DNA of 36,385 bases from Flavobacterium sp. KMS (GCF_000813005.1 NZ_JSYP01000036.1:1-36385), one strand, 5' to 3'; counted from the first letter of the stretch, positions 1 to 9,382 are shown. Numbers and translations are program-made. The notes: a model not told the origin generated them from the sequence alone.

Positions 1-3000
1 TAACTTTCGCCCGAACAAATGCTCACTGTCGTAACAATTGCCTGCGGTTTTGGGAGAATGGTAATTTTTCCTTCTGCAAAGACGTTTCCACACTCAGCAA
101 TTAATGGAATTTTATAATTAAATACTCCTAACTCTCTTGGGTTACCTGAAATTGTAATTGTATTTGCCTCCCAAGTAGCTTGTACTCCATCTGGCAAACC
201 ATTTGCTCCATTAACACCATTACCCTCTATACCTGTGGCATCTATTGTAGTATGCGTTATATCATCCATCACATCTTTTCCGCATAGAGTAGGTGTACTA
301 CTAGCAACTCCAGCAACAGCAACTTCTTTTATTACAAAATCAACTGCAAATCTATAAGAATCTCCTGCAGATGCATAAGATGCATAATAAGTAGTGGTAC
401 CAGGTGTATTTGTATCTGCCAAACCTGATCCTGCCACACCAACTGGGTTAAAAGTTGGCCCCCAGCCAAGTGGTTCTCCTCCCGAGCTTGATTTATACCA
501 ATAAATTATATCATCTAAAAGAAATTCCCCTCCTTCTTTAGGAGATTCAACTCTCCAAGTATAATCCCACACATTAGTTACTCCATGAATTAAAGTCAAA
601 ACAGATATTAAAGTGTACTCCTTTCCCGCAACCAAATTTGCTTTAAATTCTGGTTCATTATTATCATCATTACGAAGTCCTACTATCCATTCCCCCCCTC
701 TATCACAGTAGCCGGGGGTAAAATCACCACTATAAATATATGCTGATCCAAAATATTCAGGTCTATCCTCCATTTTAAAATTGTATTCTCCTGAAGCACT
801 TACTGTAAATTTTGTTGCTGTATACTGATTTTTTCCCTTAATACTAAATTTACATGTATACATATCATCCTCAGGTGCATACGGCACAAAAGCACGAGGA
901 TCTCTTTCTATATTCCATAAACCCATAAATTCAGTAACTGGGTAAGCGGCACTTTTTGCGGATAATAAACCACTACCTCCCTTACATATACTTACTGGTT
1001 CTACCTCAATTTTTGGGCTATCATTCACAATTATCTTTCCTTCTGCATAAATATTCCCGCAACCTCCAATTAACGGTATTTTATAATTAAAAATACCAGA
1101 AACAATTGGAGTACCTACAATTGTAATTTTATTTGCCTCCCAGACAGCAGATACTCCTTTAGGCAGACCATTTGCTCCCGAAACACCACTATCCTTTATT
1201 CCCACAGCATCTGTTGTCGTATGAGTAATATCTGGCATCACGTTATTTACGTATAATGTTGGTATTATGCTGGGAACTCCGGCAATAGCATCTTCTTTAA
1301 TCACAAAATTAACTGGAAATCTAGGAGCATCACCAGTAGATGCATAAGATGCATAATAAGTAGTAGTACCAGGTGTATTTGTATCAGCCAAACCTGACCC
1401 TTCTACACCAACTGGGTTAAAAGTTGGCCCGCTGCCAAGTGAATCTCCTCCGGTGCTTGATTTATACCAATAAACTATATCATCTAAAATAAATTCTCCT
1501 CCTATAGGCGGCTCAACTCTCCAGGTATAATCATACATATTATCGTCTCCGCTAAATTGAGTATAAACAGAAATCAAAGTGTACTCAACTCCAGCGACCA
1601 AATTTGCGCTAAATTCTGGTTCAGTAAATAAATAATTATTTCCTACTCCTACTATCCATTGCCCACCTCTATCACAGTAGCCTGGTGTAAAATCACCTGT
1701 ATAAATATATGCTGATCCACTGTATTCACGTCTGTTATCCATTTTAAAATTGTACTCTCCCGAAGCACTTACTGTAAATTTTGTTGCTGTATACTGATTT
1801 TCCCCAACAGTACCAAATTTACATGTATACATATCATTCTTACGTGCAGTCGGCAAAGGAGCACTCGGATCTCTTTCTGTATTCCATAAACCCATAAATT
1901 CCGTAACTGAATGCGCAGGAATTGTTGCCGATAGCGAACCACTACCTCCCTTACATATACTTACTGATTCTACCTCAATTTTTGGAATATCATTCACAAT
2001 TATCTTTCCTTCTGCATAAATATTCCCGCAACCTCCAATTAATGGTATTTTGTAATTAAAAACACCGGAAACAATTGGAGTACCTACAATTGTAATTTTA
2101 TTTGCCTCCCAGACAGCAGACACTCCTTTAGGCAGACCATTTGCTCCCGAGACACCACTATCTTTTATTCCCACAGCATCTATTGTCGTATGAGTAATAT
2201 CTGGCATCACGTTATTTACATATAATGTTGGTTTTATGCTGGGAACTCCTGCAATAGCATCTTCTTTAATCACAAAATTAACTGGAAATCTTGGAGTATC
2301 TCCAGTAGATGATGCATAAGCAGCATAATAAGTAGTAATACCAGGTGTATTTGTATCTGCCAAACCAGAGCCTTTTACACCAACTGGGTTAAAAGTTGGT
2401 CCCCAGCCAAGTGGTTCTCCTCCGGTGCTTGATTTATACCAATAAATTAAATCATCTAAAATAAATTCTCCTCCTTTAGGTGGCTCAACTGTCCAAGCAT
2501 AATCCCACATATTCGTGTCTCCCGTATATGGACTAAAAACAGATATCAGGGTGTACTCAACTCCAGCGTCCAAATTTGCTTTTAATTCTGGCTCAGTATC
2601 TTCTGGTCCTAATCCTACTATCCATTTTCCACCTCTATCACAGTAGCCTGGTGTAAAATTACCTGAATAAATGTATGCTGATCCCACGTATTCAGATCTG
2701 TTCTTCATTTTAAAATTATACTCTCCCGAAAGACTTACTGTAAACTTTGTTGCTGTATACCTACTTTTTGCAAAAGGTTCAAATTTACAAGTGTACATAT
2801 CTTGCCTTGTTGTAGTTGGTGTAAAGGCAAAAGGATCTTTTTCAATATTCCATAAACCCATAAATCCCGTAACTGAATGTGCAACACTTTTTGCGGATAG
2901 TAAACCACTACCTCCCTTACATATACTTACTGGTGTTACATCAATTTTTGGACTATCGTCATTAATTACAAAATTAACCGGAACTCTAGGAGCATCTCCA

Positions 3001-3875
3001 GCAACAGATGCATAAGATGCATAATAAGTAGTAGTACCAGGTGTATTTGTATTTGCCAAACCTGACCCTTCTACACCAACTGGGTTAAAAGATGGGCCCC
3101 AGCCAAGTGGTTCTCCTCCCGAGCTTGATTTATACCAATAAATTAAAGTGTCTAAAAGAAATTCCCCTCCTCTAGGAGGCTCCACTCTCCAAGTGTAATC
3201 CCATATACTATAGTCTCCTATAAATGGAGTAACAACAGATATCAAAGTGTACTCAACTCCGGCAACCAAATTTGGTTTAAATTCTGGTTCTCTTCTGCCA
3301 AAACTTCCTAATCCTATTATCCATTGCCCACCTCTATCACAGTAGCCTGGTGTAAAATCACCTGTATAAATATATGCTGCTCCTGAATATTCTGGTCTTT
3401 GCTCCATTATAAAATTGTAAGCTCCCGAAACACTTACTCTAAATTTTGTTGCGGTATAACGAGTTCGTCCTCCATTAGCAGCAAATTCACATGTACCCAT
3501 GTCATCCTTTGTTGCTTCAACATTTATGGCTAAAGGATCTCTATAAATATCCCATAAACCTGTAAATTTCGTAACTGAATGTGGCCCAGTTGTTGCCAAT
3601 AGTGAACCACTACCTCCCTTAGGTATACTTACTGGTGTCACATTAATTTTTGGGCTATCGCCATTCACAACTCTATTAAGACTGTTATATTTATTTGGGT
3701 CTATTATCCCCTTAGTCGAAAATACTTCCGTCAGACTATCATGACCAATTTCAACTTCCTTTACATTTTTACTAGAAACCTTAGCTTCCGCATGAACTGT
3801 ACAAATTATAAAAAACAAAAACACAAAAAATATGCTTTGACAACAATTACGAGTTTTGTAGGTATTTTTTTTCAT
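1..3875 (-). CDS. Large repetitive surface adhesin, SprB-like, N-terminal part (runs off the left edge)
   Basis: An uninterrupted reading frame begins at the ATG at 3875 and is still open at base 1, giving about 1291 residues. It starts with a signal peptide (MKKNTYKT, then a hydrophobic stretch ending near VHAEA). The rest is two alternating modules. Module A (~230 aa, with CDRGGxWIVG, EYTLISV, WDYTWRVEPP and IYWYKSSSGGEPLG) occurs four times. Module B (~90 aa, with DITHTTIDA, GLPKGVSAVWEANKITI and GGCGNIYAEGKI) occurs three times. Module B matches the Ig-like repeats of giant flavobacterial gliding and surface adhesins such as SprB. I infer a T9SS-exported cell-surface filament. The C-terminus, where a type B sorting domain would be expected, is outside the window. 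It has its own promoter at 4111-4178 and lies in a locus with a PorP/SprF and an OmpA partner. Confidence 0.85.
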   Translation of the reverse strand, partial: MKKNTYKTRNCCQSIFFVFLFFIICTVHAEAKVSSKNVKEVEIGHDSLTEVFSTKGIIDPNKYNSLNRVVNGDSPKINVTPVSIPKGGSGSLLATTGPHSVTKFTGLWDIYRDPLAINVEATKDDMGTCEFAANGGRTRYTATKFRVSVSGAYNFIMEQRPEYSGAAYIYTGDFTPGYCDRGGQWIIGLGSFGRREPEFKPNLVAGVEYTLISVVTPFIGDYSIWDYTWRVEPPRGGEFLLDTLIYWYKSSSGGEPLGWGPSFNPVGVEGSGLANTNTPGTTTYYASYASVAGDAPRVPVNFVINDDSPKIDVTPVSICKGGSGLLSAKSVAHSVTGFMGLWNIEKDPFAFTPTTTRQDMYTCKFEPFAKSRYTATKFTVSLSGEYNFKMKNRSEYVGSAYIYSGNFTPGYCDRGGKWIVGLGPEDTEPELKANLDAGVEYTLISVFSPYTGDTNMWDYAWTVEPPKGGEFILDDLIYWYKSSTGGEPLGWGPTFNPVGVKGSGLADTNTPGITTYYAAYASSTGDTPRFPVNFVIKEDAIAGVPSIKPTLYVNNVMPDITHTTIDAVGIKDSGVSGANGLPKGVSAVWEANKITIVGTPIVSGVFNYKIPLIGGCGNIYAEGKIIVNDIPKIEVESVSICKGGSGSLSATIPAHSVTEFMGLWNTERDPSAPLPTARKNDMYTCKFGTVGENQYTATKFTVSASGEYNFKMDNRREYSGSAYIYTGDFTPGYCDRGGQWIVGVGNNYLFTEPEFSANLVAGVEYTLISVYTQFSGDDNMYDYTWRVEPPIGGEFILDDIVYWYKSSTGGDSLGSGPTFNPVGVEGSGLADTNTPGTTTYYASYASTGDAPRFPVNFVIKEDAIAGVPSIIPTLYVNNVMPDITHTTTDAVGIKDSGVSGANGLPKGVSAVWEANKITIVGTPIVSGIFNYKIPLIGGCGNIYAEGKIIVNDSPKIEVEPVSICKGGSGLLSAKSAAYPVTEFMGLWNIERDPRAFVPYAPEDDMYTCKFSIKGKNQYTATKFTVSASGEYNFKMEDRPEYFGSAYIYSGDFTPGYCDRGGEWIVGLRNDDNNEPEFKANLVAGKEYTLISVLTLIHGVTNVWDYTWRVESPKEGGEFLLDDIIYWYKSSSGGEPLGWGPTFNPVGVAGSGLADTNTPGTTTYYASYASAGDSYRFAVDFVIKEVAVAGVASSTPTLCGKDVMDDITHTTIDATGIEGNGVNGANGLPDGVQATWEANTITISGNPRELGVFNYKIPLIAECGNVFAEGKITILPKPQAIVTTVSICSGES
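50..3660 (-). repeat. Tandem adhesin repeat array inside the first gene
   Basis: Module A begins near 3658, 2955, 1995 and 1022, and module B covers roughly 2270-2000, 1303-1025 and 340-50. The first A copy is not followed by B, so the first step is about 700 bp while later A+B units repeat every ~965 bp. The B copies at about 2000-2300 and 1030-1330 are nearly identical at DNA level, with only scattered single-base differences. That suggests recent duplication or gene conversion and possible copy-number variation. Confidence 0.85.
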
Positions 3876-4110
3876 AGAAAAATCTAATTTTAAAAGTTAA
3901 TAAAAGCATCAGCAAAAGAAACAATATGGTTATCTGTCCGACTCAAACTTGCTGTAGTTTGCAGTTGCGCATCAGGAGAGGTCTAACTAATTACTTATTT
4001 TGGAGATTATTTTTCTGCTGAGTATATAATCTACAAGTATATTAATGCTTTGTTTTTGTAAATAAAACCCTACAAATACAAGTACTATTTTAATAATTAA
4101 TGACACTATG
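3876..4110 (-). other. Long 5' leader of the adhesin gene
   Basis: About 230 nt lie between the -7 element at 4111-4118 and the adhesin start codon. I see no gene here. A small stem-loop (CAAACT and AGTTTG arms around a 6-nt loop) lies near 3945-3965. The leader is much longer than those of the other units sharing this promoter type (roughly 15-110 nt), so post-transcriptional control is possible. No known riboswitch is recognised. Confidence 0.4.
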
Positions 4111-4178
4111 CAAAATTAAATCGGTTCTCATCATTAAGCCTCCCTGTTAAAACCATAAAATCAACATCAAAAGTTATA
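4111..4178 (-). promoter_or_regulatory. Shared-box promoter of the adhesin gene (copy 4)
   Basis: On the minus strand the -7 element TAATTTTG (4111-4118) matches the Bacteroidota consensus TAnnTTTG. No TTG is present at the -33 distance. The upstream box (plus-strand ACCATAAAATCAACATC at 4152-4168, then AAAAGTTA) sits at exactly the same distance as in the copies at 10963, 14359 and 18202. This copy lacks the TACCACA element that the other three have. An 11-bp inverted repeat starts inside the box (4164-4174 with 4196-4206). Confidence 0.7.
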
Positions 4179-4305
4179 AATTTGAAAAACATATGACTTT
4201 TGATGTGCTTTAAAATTTGGATGAGCACTTTCTTAAAGCAATGCAAAGTATGGGGAAGCAGAAATTTTAACCAGAATGAATCTGAGATAACATCATGATA
4301 TTCTA

Positions 4306-4345
4306 TAAAAAAAACTACCCAAAAACTTTTAAGTTTTCAGGTAGT
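4306..4345 (-). terminator. Rho-independent terminator after the 7082-4379 operon
   Basis: On the minus strand ACTACC and AAAACTT pair with AAGTTTT and GGTAGT, followed directly by a run of T. It lies 30 bp past the stop of the 196-aa gene, so it separates that operon from the adhesin promoter. Confidence 0.85.
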
Positions 4346-4378
4346 ATCTTTTAATTTTTAACGATATGTAATTTGTTA

Positions 4379-4969
4379 TTACCTCACTACAAAGATGATA
4401 TTAACATATGAGTCGTAATTTGCTTTTTTAAGTGTAGTATAATTAAGAACTCCTTGATCACTAATGCTATTTACTTTAATTAATTTGGGGTCATAATACG
4501 TAATGTAATAAAATAAATCACTGGCCGATGCATACTGTGGTATTGAGGATGGTGCACCTACACTCTTAAACATAGGGTCTTTAAATTGATTTTTATATTC
4601 CATGAATAAATCGATAGTACGTGTAGCCCCTATAGTTTCTGTTGCTATGTTTATTGAGGGCATATAAAATGACTGTTCATTAAAAAGTGTCAGCTTATTC
4701 CATACAGGCACTTTCTCAGTACCTATATTTTGAGATATAGAGTTTTCATCAGTATCAAAAACCAATAGACTATGGGCTGGTTTACTGATTGCCCATTTTT
4801 GGGCATTACTTAACCTAGGTATAAGTACTCCTTTTTTATTACTTGAAATATCCAAGGCACTGCTCACATCTGGAGTTGATGTTAAAATACCAACCTGACT
4901 ATATCCCTGAAAATTCACAAAAAAAAACAGGGATAAAATACTAAATTGAAACGCTAATTTTTTAATCAT
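4379..4969 (-). CDS. Small secreted protein with VGI-head, paralogue of the 201-aa protein at 6477
   Basis: This 196-aa protein has a signal peptide (hydrophobic core LSLFFFVNF, ending at GYSQ). It then has a head of the type seen in Bacteroidota fibre-like surface proteins: VGILTSTPD, ALDISSNKKGVLIPRLS, LLVFDTD. The second half (FYMPSINIAT, DLFMEYKNQF, SASDLFYYITYYDPKLIKVN, NIIFVVR) aligns along its length with the 201-aa protein at 6477-7082, so the two are paralogues flanking a propeller/PKD gene. It is the last gene of that three-gene operon, 4 bp after the middle gene, and ends at a strong terminator. No sorting domain or enzymatic motif is visible. I infer a structural surface or periplasmic protein; function unknown. 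Confidence 0.8.
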   Translation of the reverse strand: MIKKLAFQFSILSLFFFVNFQGYSQVGILTSTPDVSSALDISSNKKGVLIPRLSNAQKWAISKPAHSLLVFDTDENSISQNIGTEKVPVWNKLTLFNEQSFYMPSINIATETIGATRTIDLFMEYKNQFKDPMFKSVGAPSSIPQYASASDLFYYITYYDPKLIKVNSISDQGVLNYTTLKKANYDSYVNIIFVVR

Positions 4970-4973
4970 GATA

Positions 4974-6467
4974 TTACTTATTTGTTTCTAATTCATTAAT
5001 ATTTAATAACTCATGGCGAATCATTGGATTTGTTTTCAAACTACAATCAATAATATTTGCTTCTAAAAAAGTCTTTGATAAACCTTTTGTCCCTATGTAA
5101 GGCATAACGCTTACCTTATATAATCCTGAATTTGCGAATAAATGATTCATCTCGTAATCATACTTTCCTGCAATAAAATTCTGCATTTCATATGTTCCAT
5201 CTCCAAAATCCCAGAATAATCCTGTGGGTACAATTATACCATTCGTAATAAGATTTATGTCAAATTTCGCTTCATATCCTTCGCATGTAAATAGCTTAGT
5301 TTTATTTTCTGTAATAATATTAGAATGCTTAAAAGAAGGGAACCCCCTTTGAGGTCTATTAGTAAGATATCCAGGAAATGTTCTAATATCAGTTCCTCCT
5401 TTATCTGGGTCCATAACAACATGCAAATCTCTATTTCCGGCCCCCTGAACCGAAATAGTTCGTGTTATCCCATAAACTCGTCCGTCACGCCCTAAGCTAA
5501 AATTAAATACTTCTACATCTAAAGGAGTAGGCATTACATTTCCAGCTCTTAAATCACTATATTTTATTTTATAACCTGATTCCACACTCTCATTGCCAGC
5601 CCCAAGATAAAAATATTCACCCTTTGGAGAAAAAGCTCCTCCTAATGAATAAATTTTAGTATTTCCCAGCCCCCTAATATCTGAAATCACTCCCGTGGCC
5701 GGATTAAAATCGGCAGATAATATTGTATAAGAACCAGCAGCCAAATTAACTAACTTAGTGTTATCTACAGACACTATTGTTGCCCCAATTTGAGCTCCTT
5801 TATCAACATCAGGCAAAGGCGGGGTTTTATACATTTTAGGGGTTTTCGAAAATCCTTGCTCTGTTAAGTGCCAAACATAAAAAAATACACCTGTACGATT
5901 CACCAACCAATAATCAGTTCCATTTTTATGAGCTACTACTCCAAGATTCTCACCACAATGAGGCATTTTTAATAAACTGTTTTTTGTCGCAACTTCTACT
6001 GATCCCATATCATTCGGATTACTCGGATCAATATTAACAACCGAATATCGAATTCCATGACTATCATTTACCTGAGAAGACACAGTAACCACATAAAATT
6101 TCTTGGGGTTATTGGGAGCTGGAATTACAATACCCGACTGCATCGAAATTATACCCCCTAGCAATCCGGTTCCGTTGGTCATGATTTCATTTTTCCTATT
6201 GTAAATTGTAATTCCATCAGAAGACATTAGTAAGTTTCCCTGAATATCAGATAAGGTAAAGCTACCTCCTATAGAATTCAATGGACCATTTACTGCTTTA
6301 GGTATACCTGAGGTAATCAACCCATTTGAAGAGGTTACCTTTTGAGGGTCATTAAAATTCAAACCAGCGTTGTTACCAAAATACCACCAACTCGATTCAC
6401 CTTGAGCTTGCATGCTTATGGGAAGCATCATCAAAAAAATTATCCAAAATAATATCCTTTTTTTCAT
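4974..6467 (-). CDS. Secreted beta-propeller/PKD protein of the gliding-adhesin type
   Basis: This 497-aa protein has a signal peptide (MKKRILFWIIF through SMQAQ). The region from about residue 25 to 375 begins SSWWYFGNNAGLNFN and includes LLMSSDGITIYNRKNEIM. That is the N-terminal propeller-like region common in flavobacterial gliding-motility-associated proteins. Residues about 390-475 form a PKD domain (FWDFGDGTYEM signature). The protein stops soon after. Relatives usually continue with more PKD/Ig domains and a T9SS type B sorting domain, but none is visible here, so it may be a shortened form or depend on a partner. It sits between two paralogous small secreted proteins with 9-bp and 4-bp spacings, so the three are very likely cotranscribed and may form one complex. 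Confidence 0.8.
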   Translation of the reverse strand: MKKRILFWIIFLMMLPISMQAQGESSWWYFGNNAGLNFNDPQKVTSSNGLITSGIPKAVNGPLNSIGGSFTLSDIQGNLLMSSDGITIYNRKNEIMTNGTGLLGGIISMQSGIVIPAPNNPKKFYVVTVSSQVNDSHGIRYSVVNIDPSNPNDMGSVEVATKNSLLKMPHCGENLGVVAHKNGTDYWLVNRTGVFFYVWHLTEQGFSKTPKMYKTPPLPDVDKGAQIGATIVSVDNTKLVNLAAGSYTILSADFNPATGVISDIRGLGNTKIYSLGGAFSPKGEYFYLGAGNESVESGYKIKYSDLRAGNVMPTPLDVEVFNFSLGRDGRVYGITRTISVQGAGNRDLHVVMDPDKGGTDIRTFPGYLTNRPQRGFPSFKHSNIITENKTKLFTCEGYEAKFDINLITNGIIVPTGLFWDFGDGTYEMQNFIAGKYDYEMNHLFANSGLYKVSVMPYIGTKGLSKTFLEANIIDCSLKTNPMIRHELLNINELETNK

Positions 6468-6476
6468 TTTTTTTCT

Positions 6477-7082
6477 TTATTTAATCACAAATACAATATT
6501 CATAAATGAAGCGTATGTAGACTCTTTTATAATTTTATACGCCATAATCCCTTCTTCACTGATAGCATTTACCTGAATAATGTTTTTATCATATTGAGCA
6601 ATATAGTAGTACAAATCGTTTGCTTTGGGGAAATAAGGTATTGAGATGGGAGCATTGGTACTTCGCGCTGCTGGGGTATTAAATTGTTTTTTATATTCTG
6701 CGTATAAATCTAATGTTGCTGACAGTCCCACTTTTGAGGCATCAATAGCCATCGATGGCATGTAAAAAAAACTATTTTGCTTGTCTTTCGCCGATAAACA
6801 TACCCATACTGGAACTGTTGGCGTTCCTGCATTCTGCGAAATACATTGACTGGTTGTATCATAAACCAATAAACCTGAGGCTGGAGATACAATAGCATTT
6901 TTCTGAGTTACATTCATCCTTGGGATTAAAACTCCTGCTTTAGTATTTACCACGTCCAGTGCTGCACTAGGATGTGGGTTTACAGTACCCATACCTGTAC
7001 CATCGACTTGCGAAAACACCTGCATGGATGTGCAAAGCATTACAAATGTGATAATTGACATTAAAAAATTATTTTTTTTCAT
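6477..7082 (-). CDS. Small secreted protein with VGI-like head, paralogue of the 196-aa protein at 4379
   Basis: This 201-aa protein has a signal peptide ending at QVFSQ. Its fibre-like head reads GMGTVNPHPSAALDVVNTK, GVLIPRMN, LLVYDT. The C-terminal part (FFYMPSMAIDA, DLYAEYKKQF, KANDLYYYIAQYDKNIIQVN, NIVFVIK) aligns with the 196-aa protein two genes downstream. It is the first gene of the three-gene operon ending at the terminator at 4306-4345. In the ~230 bp upstream I find no TAnnTTTG element and no copy of the shared box, so how this operon is started is unclear. Function unknown; a structural role at the cell surface is inferred from its company. Confidence 0.8.
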   Translation of the reverse strand: MKKNNFLMSIITFVMLCTSMQVFSQVDGTGMGTVNPHPSAALDVVNTKAGVLIPRMNVTQKNAIVSPASGLLVYDTTSQCISQNAGTPTVPVWVCLSAKDKQNSFFYMPSMAIDASKVGLSATLDLYAEYKKQFNTPAARSTNAPISIPYFPKANDLYYYIAQYDKNIIQVNAISEEGIMAYKIIKESTYASFMNIVFVIK

Positions 7083-7192
7083 AATTGATGTGTTTAATTA
7101 AATACTATTCTTTTTTTCTTAGTCTTAAGAATAGTTCTGTTATGATTGGAGAGAACTTACTACTTGTCATCTATCTATTTTATGACAAGACA

Positions 7193-7226
7193 CAAAAAAA
7201 CCCCGATATGACATATCAGGATTTAA
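7193..7226 (-). terminator. Terminator after the 249-aa gene
   Basis: On the minus strand CCTGATATG and CATATCGGG form a near-perfect stem followed by seven T. It lies about 90 bp downstream of the stop at 7315. Confidence 0.8.
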
Positions 7227-7314
7227 CAAAAAACAATTAAATTCTTTTTCTTAATACAAAAGGATGTTAACTATATATTGTTTTAATTCCCTAAATAAAA
7301 AGGAATTTTTAAAT

Positions 7315-8064
7315 TTAGTTTACAGGTTTAGTAAAAATCCGAGCTGACATAGCTCCCCGTCCCCAATTAGCATTATCCTCAGATGAAGCTGTAAGCATTC
7401 CGAATGTAACTGTATCGTAATTAAATTCGACATATCCATCTACTTTGTATACTATATCCATTGGAATATTTCCAGGATTAGAAATTATATCTACAGCAAA
7501 ACCAGATATAGGTAATCCCAAAGCAGTTACTTCTGATGGTCCCTTATAGCTACCTACAACAGTATATTTACGAGAACCCATCTCCAATTCGACATCGCTT
7601 CCACCATTTACCGACTTAAATAAAGTACACCCTACATAACCAATTGTCCCACTTCTGCGGCTTGAGTGCATTACAGGCATATTGTATTTGACTACAACTT
7701 GACTTTGTGATTTTGCGGGAATAGTAACAGTAATGCTGAAATTTAAATTTACTGTGCCGCCACGTTGTTGACTTGATATTGGAGAGCTTAGAACAGCATT
7801 TTTGTTATCATTGAACGACCAAGGAACAGTTGTACTACTATTATTAACAACATAGCCCAAAATTCCATCACTATTAGATACAACTCGATTGTTATATTCC
7901 AAAGTCAATGCCTCTGTATTAACATTTGTCATAGTACGTATTCTGGCTCTTCCATTAACATCTAGCGTTTGATTTGGATTAAGCGTATTAATTCCGACTT
8001 GAGTTTGAGAATATCCTAATAAAGAAAAGAGGATTAAGCATAAAATAAAAAGTTTTTTTTCCAT
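7315..8064 (-). CDS. Secreted protein with VGIN-head, function unknown
   Basis: This 249-aa protein has a signal peptide (LFILCLILFSLLGYSQ). A head segment follows (QVGINTLNPNQTLDVNGRAR), as in Bacteroidota tail-fibre-like proteins. The C-terminal ~170 residues are rich in beta-prone segments (GGTVNLNFSITVTIPAKSQ, KYNMPVMHSS, VDGYVEFNYDTVTFG) and look like a single beta-sandwich-like domain, which I do not recognise. The gene starts 30 bp after the type B cargo gene, so cotranscription is likely, and a terminator follows. No sorting domain or catalytic motif is seen. Confidence 0.75.
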   Translation of the reverse strand: MEKKLFILCLILFSLLGYSQTQVGINTLNPNQTLDVNGRARIRTMTNVNTEALTLEYNNRVVSNSDGILGYVVNNSSTTVPWSFNDNKNAVLSSPISSQQRGGTVNLNFSITVTIPAKSQSQVVVKYNMPVMHSSRRSGTIGYVGCTLFKSVNGGSDVELEMGSRKYTVVGSYKGPSEVTALGLPISGFAVDIISNPGNIPMDIVYKVDGYVEFNYDTVTFGMLTASSEDNANWGRGAMSARIFTKPVN

Positions 8065-8094
8065 TATAAATGTGTATACCGTTTTTTTTTTGTA

Positions 8095-9327
8095 CTAATC
8101 ATTGCTGATATATAAATATCCTGCCTTATCCTTATAAGCTCCGCTAGACATTTTGAACTTTAGAACATAGAAATATGTCCCCGAGGGTAATCCTTCACCT
8201 CTACTTACAGTAACTCTTCCTTCGGAAATTCCTCTAAACCAATTTCCATTGGCCCCATAATTACTAGTTTCAAATACCTTTGCCCCATATCGATTGAAGA
8301 TCTCTAATGAGTTTTCTGAGAATTTTTCTAATCCAGTAATATTGAAGTAATCATTATGTCCATCACCATTAGGAGAGACTGCATTATAGATAACGATATC
8401 ATCTAGATTTGGTATTCTTACTTTTGCCAAAGTATAAATCCCTGAATTATCTACAGCCGCTGTCACAGTCTTTTCTCCTCTATCCACAGCCGAAGTGTAA
8501 TGCTTCCATTGCGATGTAGCATCATCCCATCTTACAATGGCTAAAGATAAATCTTCGTCTTCTTTTGTCAATTCGCCTGGCGTACTTTGATCATGCCAGG
8601 TTAATGTTAATGCAACATCTACAGTAGATTGATTACTTTCGAACTCCCAATATTCATTGGTATTAATCAATGCAATCAAGTCCTCTTTTTGATTATGAGG
8701 ATGTAATGGATTTGAATTTTTAAGTAAATACTTACTTTTGAATAAGTTTCCAGACGAACTAGACTGACTTATAGCTAATGGTCTAAAATAACCGCCATCA
8801 CCAATAGGATTTTGAAACTCGTTGCTTCCATTCCTTACTACATACCCATCAACATAACTATCGTTGTTTGTATTTATGTGAGTAGCATCTGCTTCAAAAA
8901 CAACTGTACCTTCCGTATTATTATTAGATACAATTCCTTTATAAAAATCGGAAACTCCATAAATATTAATTGCTGTTGACAATATAAATGCAGGCTGAAC
9001 CATTCTGTTCTCAAACCGTACATCATTAAATTCACTTAACTCCTTACCAGAAATAACCTGAGCTATATTCAAACCTTTAAAATAGGTTAAGCCAGAAGTT
9101 ACATTGGGACTAAAAGTCACCAAGCCGTCATTATTATAATTTGAATAAACAATAAAATGTCCATCATTAATAAAATCCCCGGTTGGCTTATTATCAAAAT
9201 CTGCTACTGTAGCAAATTCAGTACCCGGTTGGATAACTATCTCTCCTGTATTTATGGTTTGTGCGTTAAGTTTACCAATACTAAAAAATAATACTATTGT
9301 ACCTATTTTTAAATAAAATTTGGCCAT
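8095..9327 (-). CDS. T9SS type B cargo with gliding-motility-associated C-terminal domain
   Basis: This 410-aa protein has a signal peptide (FYLKIGTIVLFFSIGKLNAQ). A central beta-rich region of about 290 residues contains IVIQPGTEFATVADF and DGHFIVYSNYNNDG. The last ~100 residues are a clear type B (CHU_C) sorting domain: VIYNAVSPNGDGHNDYFNI, LEIFNRYGAKVFET, LPSGTYFYVLKF, KAGYLYI. Type B cargo is known to need a PorP/SprF-family partner, and one is encoded about 5 kb upstream in the same locus. The gene sits 30 bp before the 249-aa gene and 119 bp after the collagen-repeat fibre gene. I infer a protein exported by the T9SS and held at the cell surface. Confidence 0.88.
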   Translation of the reverse strand: MAKFYLKIGTIVLFFSIGKLNAQTINTGEIVIQPGTEFATVADFDNKPTGDFINDGHFIVYSNYNNDGLVTFSPNVTSGLTYFKGLNIAQVISGKELSEFNDVRFENRMVQPAFILSTAINIYGVSDFYKGIVSNNNTEGTVVFEADATHINTNNDSYVDGYVVRNGSNEFQNPIGDGGYFRPLAISQSSSSGNLFKSKYLLKNSNPLHPHNQKEDLIALINTNEYWEFESNQSTVDVALTLTWHDQSTPGELTKEDEDLSLAIVRWDDATSQWKHYTSAVDRGEKTVTAAVDNSGIYTLAKVRIPNLDDIVIYNAVSPNGDGHNDYFNITGLEKFSENSLEIFNRYGAKVFETSNYGANGNWFRGISEGRVTVSRGEGLPSGTYFYVLKFKMSSGAYKDKAGYLYISND

Positions 9328-9382
9328 ACTTTTTAATTTAAAGTGTTAATCTTAAATGTGACAAATTATGTCAAAAACTATA

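Noticed and set aside
2671..3015. 114-codon plus-strand frame
   Set aside because: Antisense shadow of the adhesin repeat, whose minus-strand frame is open throughout.
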